A stretch of 64,000 bases of DNA from Candidatus Manganitrophus noduliformans. Lineage in GTDB: Bacteria; Nitrospirota; Nitrospiria; SBBL01; Manganitrophaceae. Position 1 is the first letter of the stretch. Each line of letters starts with the position of its first letter. Below the pieces are notes generated by a model. It searched no databases. It was given only the letters and a program-made list of their open reading frames with translations, and was not told the DNA's origin. Below, piece after piece: positions 8,698 through 16,617 of this stretch. The stretch spans positions 1,860,001 through 1,924,000 of the forward strand of contig NZ_VTOW01000001.1 of the NCBI RefSeq assembly GCF_012184425.1. The letters are read 5' to 3'. The translations under genes were made by a program, and so were the position numbers.

Positions 8698-8713
8698 TGC
8701 AACCAGAGTGCCA
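8698..8713 (-). promoter_or_regulatory. consensus sigma-54 promoter for the small lipoprotein
   Basis: On the minus strand the sequence reads TGGCACTCTGGTTGCA, an exact match to TGGCAC-N5-TTGCA. It is the best sigma-54 promoter in the window. Transcription would start near 8687, about 30 nt before the ATG at 8657. The palindromes at 8790-8805 and 8810-8825 lie 80-115 bp upstream, the usual enhancer distance. Confidence 0.85.
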
Positions 8714-8789
8714 TCAGCGATTTTAAAGGAACGACGACGATGGTATCCCCCGGCCGTTTGTCATCCATCGTTTCGGATCAAGAGGTCGG

Positions 8790-8825
8790 TGGGAGTTTTC
8801 ACCCAGTGCTGGGGCAAATGCCCCA
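8790..8825. promoter_or_regulatory. two tandem 16-bp palindromes, predicted enhancer (UAS) pair
   Basis: TGGGAGTTTTCACCCA (8790-8805) and TGGGGCAAATGCCCCA (8810-8825) are both TGGG-N8-CCCA, and their starts are exactly 20 bp apart. The second extends to a perfect 18-bp palindrome, CTGGGGC-AAAT-GCCCCAG (8809-8826). This is the same motif as the array at 845-900. The pair is well placed for the minus-strand sigma-54 promoter at 8698-8713 and about 270 bp from the plus-strand one at 9092-9107, so it may serve both. Confidence 0.78.
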
Positions 8826-9091
8826 GAAGAATACCGGTCTTTTAAGTTTCTAAAGAGGATGGATCTGTTCCTTCACGCTTTCGAAGGAGTGAAATCGTGC
8901 GACCACTGCCGGATTCCCGGCACCCCCCGCCGGTAATCCGTTTATTCGGGGACGAAGGCCGGGCCAAAGGAGGTGCGGCGTTTGAAGCGGATCACACGAT
9001 CAGCGTTTTCTTTCTTTTACTAAGATGTCGCGTGGTCTTTTTGAGCGAGGTAATCGATCCCTAGGACGATAATTTATCCCGTTTAGGAGAC

Positions 9092-9107
9092 CGGCATGCT
9101 GTTTGCT
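9092..9107 (+). promoter_or_regulatory. sigma-54 (-24/-12) promoter of the DUF4382-like lipoprotein
   Basis: CGGCATGCTGTTTGCT has GG at 9093-9094 and GC at 9105-9106 with ten bases between them, a GGCAT -24 and a TTTGCT -12 element. Transcription would begin near 9118. An in-frame ATG at 9103 lies inside the promoter and so cannot be the start; the ATG at 9229, with a good ribosome binding site, fits. The rest of 8714-9228, apart from the palindromes, shows no other clear feature. Confidence 0.65.
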
Positions 9108-9228
9108 TTACGGCCCCGTATGCGGGGACGGCGGTCCGAATGAGAGAGCATCGATGAACGGCATAACAGGATTTCAGATCATGGCGGAGAATAGAACTTC
9201 ACTTTTACCTAAGAGAAGGAGTCATAAA

Positions 9229-10329
9229 ATGAAAAACGTTTTGAGAGCTTGGCTATTGATCACGATCGGGCTGACGTTCGCCGCTTGCGGCGGGGGCGGC
9301 GAGGGGGGATCGGACGGCAGTGGAGGCGGCGCCGGGAACCCGACGTTGGGAATCTTATCGATTCAAAAATTGGGGGCGACGGCGATCCCCAATGCGAGTG
9401 TGTCTTCGAAACCGGTTTTTGCGTCGAATCTTTTCGGAAAGGGATGGCGCTTGGGTCCGCGCCAGGCCTTCGCGCAGGCGGCGCCCTGCGTTTCCGATGC
9501 GCCGACCTCTTTTGTGGTTTCCGGCGGCAAGGTGTGGATCAACCAAGCCTATGCCATTGTCGATGAAGTCGAATTCAACCGGGAGCCTTCGACCGCGACG
9601 AGCCCCGAGTTCGGCCCCTTCGCGCTCGACCTGACCAATACCGACGCCAACGTCGGAGAGGCGATCACGGTCGATGTGCCGGAGGGGAATTACAGCAGCG
9701 TGAAGTATCGGATCAAACGGATCGAAGATGACCTGAACCAGCCGATTAAAAACGTCGCCGATGTCGGCGTGTTTAGAGGTAAACTCGTCGGCGAGCCGAA
9801 GCGCCGGCCGAGTATCTGGATCGAGGGGGTGATCGGCGTCGGATCGGACGCCCAAGGCTTCTCCTCTTGCAGGGAATTTATCTTTGTCGCCGATCATCGT
9901 TGGGAGGTCCGGGTTCCGTTCCAAAGTATCTCCGCAGGATCGACGGCGTCCAATGCGGTTCTCCTCTTCGATCTTGAAGCGGCATTCACGGCGGGGATGG
10001 CGGCTTCGGGCGCCACCGCGCAAAGCCTCGCGGGAGAGGTCGGCGGGGGGAACGAAGACAACATGGGGGCGCAATACCTCGACGGCCGGACAAAAGATGA
10101 AGACCACGGCACCCCGATCGCGAAGGCGATCACGGCGGCGCTTCCGGGGAACGTGAAGGTCTTCTCGCAGTCGGTGGCCGCTCCAAGGGGATTCGACGAC
10201 AACCCGTCCGTTTCCGATCTGGTGAACAGCACCGCCCCGGCCGGGACGACCGTCATCGACGACAGCGCCAACCGGGTGAGCGGCGACGACAATCCCTCGG
10301 TTTCGGATCTCGCCGAAACCGCCGGGTAA
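9229..10329 (+). CDS. DUF4382-like surface lipoprotein, paralog of 20252-21274
   Basis: A 366-residue lipoprotein: signal peptide, lipobox FAAC at about 17-20, then a glycine-rich tether. The body contains SPEFGPFALDLT, VPEGNYSSVKYRIKR and a WIEGVIGVG segment, resembling the beta-sandwich DUF4382 family, though the assignment is approximate. The C-terminus carries the nonapeptide DDNPSVSDL twice, separated by about 28 residues. The paralog at 20252 shares the body and ends with one copy (DDNPSASDL). The start follows AGAAGGA with proper spacing. A sigma-54 promoter lies about 120 nt upstream. The gene stands at the left edge of the exopolysaccharide cluster and may be an anchored surface partner; no biochemical function is known to me. 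Confidence 0.82.
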   Translation: MKNVLRAWLLITIGLTFAACGGGGEGGSDGSGGGAGNPTLGILSIQKLGATAIPNASVSSKPVFASNLFGKGWRLGPRQAFAQAAPCVSDAPTSFVVSGGKVWINQAYAIVDEVEFNREPSTATSPEFGPFALDLTNTDANVGEAITVDVPEGNYSSVKYRIKRIEDDLNQPIKNVADVGVFRGKLVGEPKRRPSIWIEGVIGVGSDAQGFSSCREFIFVADHRWEVRVPFQSISAGSTASNAVLLFDLEAAFTAGMAASGATAQSLAGEVGGGNEDNMGAQYLDGRTKDEDHGTPIAKAITAALPGNVKVFSQSVAAPRGFDDNPSVSDLVNSTAPAGTTVIDDSANRVSGDDNPSVSDLAETAG

Positions 10330-10344
10330 TCCATCCTGCTGAAG

Positions 10345-10375
10345 CCGGCGGCGGGAAAATTTCTCCCGCCGCCGG
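10345..10375. terminator. strong GC hairpin after the lipoprotein gene
   Basis: CCGGCGGCGGGA (10345-10356) pairs perfectly with TCCCGCCGCCGG (10364-10375) around a 7-nt loop, 15 bp after the stop at 10329. There is no U-tract on the plus strand, so it may act as a Rho-assisted terminator or as an mRNA-stabilising structure. Confidence 0.55.
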
Positions 10376-10524
10376 AAAGCAGACCGGTCCTAAAAATCTT
10401 CCCCTCACATTTTACTTAGACTCAAGTTTCATTTTTTTCGGCCATTCACATTCAAACAAATACTTTTGGATTTATTTGCCCGATCGGCGATGACATCGCT
10501 CCAAACAGCCATGGTAGGAAGAGA

Positions 10525-11802
10525 ATGAAAAAATTGATGGTCTACTCGCACGACACCTTCGGCCTGGGGAACATTCGGCGGATGCTCTCGATCTGCAAGT
10601 ACCTGATCGATTCCATCCCAGATCTCTCGATTCTGATTGTCTCCGGCTCTCCGATGGTCCACACCTTCCGGATCCCGCAACGGCTCGACTACATCAAACT
10701 TCCCTGCCTTCGCCGGACGGAGCGGGAAGGTTATTCGGTGAAGTATCTCGGCACCGATATGGCCGAGACGATGCGGCTTCGGTCCGAGCTGATCCTTTCG
10801 GCGGTCACCCACTTCAGGCCCGATCTTCTCCTGGTCGACAAGAAGCCGTTCGGCGTGAAAAAAGAATTAAAGGGGGTGCTCAACTATTTGAAGATCCATC
10901 TTCCCGAAACCAAACAGGTCCTCTTGCTCCGGGATATTCTCGACAGTCCGGAAGCGACGATCAAAGTCTGGAAGCAGAATCGATATCAAGAGGCGATCCG
11001 CCTCTTCTACGATCTGGTCCTGGTGGTCGGCTCGTCCGAGGTCTTCGATCCCAGGAAAGAATATCGGATGCCCCCCTCCGTGTCCGGGAAGGTGCAGCTT
11101 TGCGGGTATATCCGACGGGAGGCCGGCCTCGCCGGGCGCGATGCCGTCCGGAAGGAGCTTCAGTTGACTGACGAGCGATTGGTTCTGGTCACGCCGGGAG
11201 GGGGAGAGGACGGATATCGTCTTGTAAAGGCCTACCTCTCCGCTCTGGAGCGCCTCCCCACCGGTCTGAACATCCGCAGTCTGATTATCTGCGGGCCGGA
11301 GATGCCGGAGATTCAGCGAAAACAGCTGTTCCAAGCGGCGGCCGGGGGACCGTCGGTTCAAATGACCGAGTTTACAAACGACCTGATGAGCTATATGGAA
11401 GCGGCCGACGTCGTTCTCTCGATGGCCGGATACAACACTGTCTGCGAGATCCTTTCTTTGCAGAAGCGGGCGATCGTGGTCCCCCGGGTTCACCCGGTAA
11501 AGGAGCAGCTTCTTCGGGCCGAACGGATGGCGCGACTGGGACTTCTTCGGACAATCCATCCGGATCGCCTTACGCCGCAATCGCTGGCTCAAGGACTCTT
11601 GGAGGAGCTCGATCTGCAGGGGACCGGACCTGTCCCCCGATTCCCTCTGGAAATGAACGCGCTCCCCCAGATCCGGGAACGGATCATGCGGCTTTTATCC
11701 GAAGCCGAATCGGACGAGAGTGCCGACCGACCGGTATACCGACGCGATCGTCGTGGTCCGGCTCAGGCGGGAGATCATGTTCAACCTATTTCGATTCTAT
11801 AG
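10525..11802 (+). CDS. MurG-like glycosyltransferase (COG4671-type)
   Basis: A 425-residue GT-B enzyme. The N-terminal domain begins KLMVYSHDTFGLGNIRRML, with the glycine loop of MurG-like folds. The C-terminal donor domain contains LVTPGGGEDGY (about residue 230) and MAGYNTVCEILSLQKRAIVV (about 297), the glycosyltransferase-28-like motif. It is closely related in layout to residues 1-390 of the fusion protein at 17990-19981. A purine-rich binding site (GGAAGAG) precedes the ATG. It is the first gene of the exopolysaccharide cluster and ends three bases before the next glycosyltransferase. The sugar donor is unknown. It is likely a cytoplasmic enzyme acting on a lipid- or protein-linked acceptor. 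Confidence 0.85.
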   Translation: MKKLMVYSHDTFGLGNIRRMLSICKYLIDSIPDLSILIVSGSPMVHTFRIPQRLDYIKLPCLRRTEREGYSVKYLGTDMAETMRLRSELILSAVTHFRPDLLLVDKKPFGVKKELKGVLNYLKIHLPETKQVLLLRDILDSPEATIKVWKQNRYQEAIRLFYDLVLVVGSSEVFDPRKEYRMPPSVSGKVQLCGYIRREAGLAGRDAVRKELQLTDERLVLVTPGGGEDGYRLVKAYLSALERLPTGLNIRSLIICGPEMPEIQRKQLFQAAAGGPSVQMTEFTNDLMSYMEAADVVLSMAGYNTVCEILSLQKRAIVVPRVHPVKEQLLRAERMARLGLLRTIHPDRLTPQSLAQGLLEELDLQGTGPVPRFPLEMNALPQIRERIMRLLSEAESDESADRPVYRRDRRGPAQAGDHVQPISIL

Positions 11803-11805
11803 ACC

Positions 11806-13152
11806 ATGATGAAAAAAGTTTCTAAAGATGGAAGCGACCCATTTGAAATCGCCTACATCATCAAGGAATTCCCGCGCCTCTCGGAGACATTTATCTCGAA
11901 TGAGATTTATCAGCTCGAACAAATCGGGATGAGGCTGAGACTCTTCTCGGTGAAGAGGCCGGGGATACGGAAGAATCACGGAACGGTCGATCGAATTAAA
12001 TCGCCGATCATTTATCTGCCGGAGGCGAGCTCCCTCTCGGAGAGTCATTTTATCCGGTGGCTTTGGGTCCATTTCCCGAAGTTTATCAAAGACCACGTTC
12101 GCCTTTTTAGATTGCGTCCGCGTCATTATCTTCGGACGTTGAAAGAGGCGGTTCAAATGAGCCTCCGCTACCGGACCTGGTTTTTCGACCGACCCAAGAA
12201 GGTCTTCATCAAAGAATTTCTTCAGGCGGGGTTTATCGCGCGGCAGGTGATCGAGGCTGGAAATATACGGCACCTGCACGCCCATTTCTGCCACGGTGCA
12301 ACGACCATCGCGATGTTCGCCGGCCGGCTCAGCGGGATTCCGTTCAGCTTCACCGCCCACGCCAAAGATATTTATCTGCAGAAGCTGAATCCGGGAGACC
12401 TTCTGCAAATCAAAATAAAAGAGGCGGAGTTTGTGGTGACCTGCACGGAGGCGAATCGGATCTATCTCAAGAGTCTCTCTCCGGAGAGCAACTCGGTCCA
12501 CACAATTTACCATGGATTGGACACAACCCTCTTTTCACCGGAAGAGGAGAAGGGATCTCCCCTCGTCACGCCGCTGATTCTCTCCGTCGGCCGCTTTGTC
12601 GAGAAGAAAGGTTTTGTTCATCTGGTCAGGGCGTGTGCGATTCTGAAAGAACGCGGCCATCCCTTCCGATGCAGGATCATCGGGGAGGCGGACGAGCAGA
12701 GCCCGCTGCTGAAAGAACTGATCGGGGATTTGGGGCTTGAAAAGATTGTTTCCTTGGAAGAGGCGGTGACCCACGAGGCGTTGAAGCGGATTTATGCGGA
12801 GTGCGCCGTCTTCGTTCTCCCCTGCCAGATCGTTGAGAACGGCGATCGGGACGGCATTCCGAATGTCCTGGTGGAAGCGATGTCGATGCGGCGGCCGGTC
12901 GTCTCCACGATGATCTCGGGGATTCCGGAGCTGATCGAGCATCGGCGCAACGGCTTGTTGGTCCCTCAGAAGGACCCCACCGAATTGGCCCTGGCGCTTG
13001 AAACGCTCCTCAAAGATCCCGACCTGAGAACGCTGTTGGGCACCGCCGCCCGCAGAAGGGTCTGCACACACTTTGATTCCACAAAGACAACGCAGGCGCT
13101 GAGAGCATTGTTTCTCTCGTCGATCAAAGGGGGGAGGCTTCGACCTTTATGA
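11806..13152 (+). CDS. family 4 glycosyltransferase
   Basis: A 448-residue GT-B retaining glycosyltransferase. The N-terminal half includes IIKEFPRLSETFISNEIYQL and HLHAHFCHGATTIAMFAG. The C-terminal half shows LSVGRFVEKKGFVHLVRA and the donor-binding E-x7-E region around DGIPNVLVEAMSMRRPVV and GIPELIEHRRNGLLV. This combination (SETF at the start, NGDRDGIPNVLVEAM near the end) is typical of colanic-acid/WcaL-like exopolysaccharide transferases. It begins three bases after the preceding gene and overlaps the heparinase-like gene by four bases, so the genes are coupled. Confidence 0.9.
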   Translation: MMKKVSKDGSDPFEIAYIIKEFPRLSETFISNEIYQLEQIGMRLRLFSVKRPGIRKNHGTVDRIKSPIIYLPEASSLSESHFIRWLWVHFPKFIKDHVRLFRLRPRHYLRTLKEAVQMSLRYRTWFFDRPKKVFIKEFLQAGFIARQVIEAGNIRHLHAHFCHGATTIAMFAGRLSGIPFSFTAHAKDIYLQKLNPGDLLQIKIKEAEFVVTCTEANRIYLKSLSPESNSVHTIYHGLDTTLFSPEEEKGSPLVTPLILSVGRFVEKKGFVHLVRACAILKERGHPFRCRIIGEADEQSPLLKELIGDLGLEKIVSLEEAVTHEALKRIYAECAVFVLPCQIVENGDRDGIPNVLVEAMSMRRPVVSTMISGIPELIEHRRNGLLVPQKDPTELALALETLLKDPDLRTLLGTAARRRVCTHFDSTKTTQALRALFLSSIKGGRLRPL

Positions 13153-15197
13153 CCCATCGGGGAAACCAGGCTCCGGCGAAAAAGGGGATCGGCTTTTTCC
13201 GCCGGTCTCAATGCTTCGAGATGCCCGAACAGGTTCTCACCTATTATCGAACACGGATGGAAATCGACTATTTTCCGGTCGCCGATGAGAATGAAACGGC
13301 GAGGGAAAAAATAGATGACATCCTGAGAAACCGGTTCGAGTTCAATCACGAGTCGCACCCATTGTCCGATCCGATCGACTGGAAGACCAACCCCAGCCGG
13401 GATGTCGAATGGCTGATCCTCCTCCACAAGTTTTATTACGCGGTCGGCCTTGGCATGGCTTACCGGGAGACCCAGGATCCTCGATACGCCGAGAAGTGGA
13501 TGGCGCTGACCGCCTCCTGGATCGACTCCGTTCCGCTCGATTTCCTTCCGAGCGACGTCGCCGGTCGCCGGATCCAGAACTGGATCTTTGCGCATTATTA
13601 TTTCGTGACGTCGGGTCCGACCCCCGCCGTCTCGCCCGATTTCTACGTAAAATTCCTCGAATCGATCTATCGTCAGGTGAACCATCTCCGCGAGCATCTT
13701 ACCCCGGCGCGGAATCACCGGACGCTCGAGCTCTACGCGATCTTTTTGGCCGCCGTTGTTTTTCCGGAGATGAAAGGGGCGGAGGAGTGGCTTGCGTTTT
13801 CTAAAAACGAGCTGCTGAAGAACATACAAACCGACCTCCTCCCCGACGGCGTTCACTGCGAGCTCTCGACCGACTACCATCATCTTGTTTTGAAAAACTA
13901 CCTCGGGATTCGAAAGCTGGCGGCCCTGAACGGGATCGGCATGCCGGGGGAGTTCGATTCGCTCGTCCAAAAGGCGCTCACATTTTCCCTTTATGTCCAC
14001 AAGCCGGATGGATTCATTCCTTCCCTGAGCGACGGGGATGTCCGGAGCTTTCTCGATCTTCTCGCCCAGGGGTATCGGCTTTACGGCTCGGAGGAGCTGC
14101 TTTATGCCGCCTCTAAGGGGAAGGGGGGACGGCCGCCGGCGCTTCGATCAAAAGGATTTCCCGCCGCCGGCTATTACATCCTCCGAAGCGGCCGGGGAAA
14201 CGGGGCGGAGCCTTATGAAGACGAGCGATACCTTGTCTTCGATTGCGGCCCGTTGGGGGAGGGAAACCACGGGCATCTCGATCTGCTGAGCATCGAGGTC
14301 GCGGGGTACGGCCGGTCGCTGATCGTCGATCCGGGACGCTACACCTATGATGAGTCGGGCGAGACGAACTGGCGGGCCCGCTTCCGAGGCACCGCTTATC
14401 ACAACACGGTGATGGTCGATGGAAGAAACCAGACGGCGTATCGCTTCGACAAAAAGAAATACAAAATCAAAGGACCCCCGCCGGATCGGGAGATGAAGCG
14501 TTTTATCTGCGGCCGCGGGTTCGATTATCTCCACGGGATCGCTCGAAGCCATGAATATGAAGCGGTGCATGAGCGGAAGGTCTTTTTTGCCTGTCCGGAG
14601 TACTGGATCGTCTCCGATTTTCTCATCGCGCAACAGCCTCATGACTATGACCTTCTGTTCCATCTCTCGGACGAGGCGCACCAAAAGGTCTCCGTTTCCG
14701 TTGAGCTCGGCACGCTTCTTGTGAATTCACCCCATCTTGTCGTCGCGCAAGCGCTCGATCCCGAAGCCGAGCTGCACGTCGAACAGGGATATCTCTCCCG
14801 GACCTATGGGGTGAAACATCCGGCGCCGGTCCTCCGGTTTATGCGCCACGGAACGAATGTCTCCTATCACACGGTTCTCTATCCTTATAAAGATCAAGCG
14901 CCGGGGATATCCGTGGAAGCGCTCTCTGTCACGGGCGGTTCCGGGGGGCATTGCTCGGAGGGAGCATCTGCACTCTGCATTACCGTGACCCGAAACGGCG
15001 AGCGGTTTTGCGATTACTACTTTACGGCTCGAAATGAGGTCGGTTTGGAGTATCTCTTCGATGACCTGCAGTATAACGGCACGTTCGCGTTTGTCAGAAA
15101 GGATTCGGAGGGAAGAATCGTCAGGGTTCATACCGAACAGAGTCGAATGTTATCAGTGTCGGGAAAAACGATCTCTCCTGAAGATCATCAGAGGTGA
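13149..15197 (+). CDS. heparinase II/III-fold polysaccharide lyase-like protein
   Basis: A 682-residue protein with the heparinase II/III two-domain layout: an alpha/alpha toroid at about residues 60-330 (NWIFAHYYFVTS, LTPARNHRTLELYAIF, ELSTDYHHLVLKNYL) and a beta-sandwich from about 360 (GEGNHGHLDLLSIEVAG near 375, then YHNTVMVDGRNQTAYR). The conserved Asn, His and Tyr of the lyase centre appear in RNHRTLE, DYHH and GHGHLD-like positions. No signal peptide is evident, which is unusual for a lyase acting outside the cytoplasm. In capsule clusters such proteins (for example WbpV- or AlgL-like partners) edit or degrade uronic-acid polymers. The substrate here is unknown. It is translationally coupled to its upstream neighbour by an ATGA overlap. 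Confidence 0.85.
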   Translation: MTHRGNQAPAKKGIGFFRRSQCFEMPEQVLTYYRTRMEIDYFPVADENETAREKIDDILRNRFEFNHESHPLSDPIDWKTNPSRDVEWLILLHKFYYAVGLGMAYRETQDPRYAEKWMALTASWIDSVPLDFLPSDVAGRRIQNWIFAHYYFVTSGPTPAVSPDFYVKFLESIYRQVNHLREHLTPARNHRTLELYAIFLAAVVFPEMKGAEEWLAFSKNELLKNIQTDLLPDGVHCELSTDYHHLVLKNYLGIRKLAALNGIGMPGEFDSLVQKALTFSLYVHKPDGFIPSLSDGDVRSFLDLLAQGYRLYGSEELLYAASKGKGGRPPALRSKGFPAAGYYILRSGRGNGAEPYEDERYLVFDCGPLGEGNHGHLDLLSIEVAGYGRSLIVDPGRYTYDESGETNWRARFRGTAYHNTVMVDGRNQTAYRFDKKKYKIKGPPPDREMKRFICGRGFDYLHGIARSHEYEAVHERKVFFACPEYWIVSDFLIAQQPHDYDLLFHLSDEAHQKVSVSVELGTLLVNSPHLVVAQALDPEAELHVEQGYLSRTYGVKHPAPVLRFMRHGTNVSYHTVLYPYKDQAPGISVEALSVTGGSGGHCSEGASALCITVTRNGERFCDYYFTARNEVGLEYLFDDLQYNGTFAFVRKDSEGRIVRVHTEQSRMLSVSGKTISPEDHQR

Positions 15198-15200
15198 TCG

Positions 15201-16598
15201 GTGATTCGGAATAAAGACATTCCACATGATGTAGCGCTCCCTCAATTGGCGGATGTGTTGAATCGGCCAAAGATGAAGAGGTTATTTCAGGATGAATTTT
15301 TCCCGGAAGGACGGTTGCAGATTCAAGCGTGTTCGATCGAACGGGTGAAGTACAAACCGGGAAAGAATTGCCTGGTTTGTTATCGATTGGAGATACGGGA
15401 CCGGATGACACAACAAGTTTTCACACAGCGGCTTTCGACCCGAATTTTCGAAAAGGGGGGGGCGATCTCCCGGTTCAAAAAAGCGCAATTACAAATCGGG
15501 GTCATGCCGGTTCTCGGAAGGGGGGTGAGTCACCTTCCCGCGCTCGATATGGTGGTCTGGGTCTTTCCCAACGACCGTAAACTTCAAGGGCTGCCGAAGA
15601 TCACCGATTCGATTTATTTGAAAGAGAAGCTGCTTCCGGACCTGATGCGCTCGGCGCTCGGACCGGAGTGGATCATTTCCGAATTGTCGAATGAAGTGGT
15701 CCATTATGTTCCGGAACACACCTGCACCGTCCGGGTTTCCCTTCGTCTGAAGAATTCCGAATCGAACAGAACGAAAGTGATGACCCTCTATGGAAAGACC
15801 TACTACAACGAAGAGGGGAGAGAAGCCCATCGGATGATGGCGCAGTTGTGGGACTCCGAGAGACGGCGGGCCGGAGACTTAAAAATACCAAAACCGCTCG
15901 GCTATGACCCGGAGACAAAGAGCCTCTGGCAAATCGGCTTGCCGGGCGGAACCCTTCTCGATCAGGAGATGACCGCTCCTTGTTTTCCGGCGCTTTTAGA
16001 GGGGGCAGCCGCGGCGGTGGCGACCCTGCATCGCTCCGGGCTTTCCTGTTCGAGATCGGTCGATTTAAGCGATTGGGTCGTGAAATTAGAAGAGATGAGG
16101 CGAGTGCTTCCGACAGCGTGGCCTTCGTGTCGGGAAATGCTCGCTCCTTTGGTCGATCGTTTGGTTCTCCAGTCGAAACAATTCAAGACGCATCCGGTCG
16201 TCACACTTCATGGAGACCTTCACTTTAAAAACTTCCTGGTAGACGGCGAAAAAGTTTCACTGATCGATCTCGACAATCTTTGTCACGGGGCGCCGCTCCA
16301 GGATATCGGCAGCTTCCTTGCGGGCCTGTTTTATCGGGGCATCCTGACGCAGGCGCCGGTCGAACGAATCGAAAAAATCGGCGACCTGTTCGTCCGACAC
16401 TATGAGAAACGTGTTCCATGGACCGTCTCCCGGTCGGAGCTTGGATGGCACACGGCGGCCGCCCTGATCAATGAGCGCGCCTTTCGCTGCTTAACGCGGT
16501 TGAAACCTGGAAGGCGGGAAATCCTGGACCGGCTGATCCGGCTGGCCGATCGGATCAGTTTCGAATCGCGTGAAAACGGGAATTTGGTTCAGGTCTAG
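15201..16598 (+). CDS. APH-fold phosphotransferase, exopolysaccharide cluster
   Basis: A 465-residue protein-kinase-like protein of the aminoglycoside/choline phosphotransferase fold. The Brenner motif HGDLHFKNFL lies near residue 337, followed by the metal-binding LIDLDNL near 351. The first 200 residues have a distinct domain (SIERVKYKPGKNCLVCYRLE, LDMVVWVFPNDRKLQGLPK) shared with the next gene. The start is GTG at 15201, preceded by GAGGTG. It probably phosphorylates a small molecule or sugar rather than an antibiotic, given its position between a lyase-like protein and glycosyltransferases. Catalytic residues appear complete, unlike in the neighbouring paralog. Confidence 0.8.
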   Translation: MIRNKDIPHDVALPQLADVLNRPKMKRLFQDEFFPEGRLQIQACSIERVKYKPGKNCLVCYRLEIRDRMTQQVFTQRLSTRIFEKGGAISRFKKAQLQIGVMPVLGRGVSHLPALDMVVWVFPNDRKLQGLPKITDSIYLKEKLLPDLMRSALGPEWIISELSNEVVHYVPEHTCTVRVSLRLKNSESNRTKVMTLYGKTYYNEEGREAHRMMAQLWDSERRRAGDLKIPKPLGYDPETKSLWQIGLPGGTLLDQEMTAPCFPALLEGAAAAVATLHRSGLSCSRSVDLSDWVVKLEEMRRVLPTAWPSCREMLAPLVDRLVLQSKQFKTHPVVTLHGDLHFKNFLVDGEKVSLIDLDNLCHGAPLQDIGSFLAGLFYRGILTQAPVERIEKIGDLFVRHYEKRVPWTVSRSELGWHTAAALINERAFRCLTRLKPGRREILDRLIRLADRISFESRENGNLVQV

Positions 16599-16617
16599 AA
16601 GGGAGCGGTCGTTGTTC

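Noticed and set aside
10485-10500. GG-N10-GC pair before the glycosyltransferase gene at 10525 as a sigma-54 promoter
   Set aside because: The spacing is right, but the -24 (GGCGA) and -12 (TCGC) elements are poor and the transcription start would fall within 15 bp of the start codon. Such pairs are expected by chance in GC-rich DNA.
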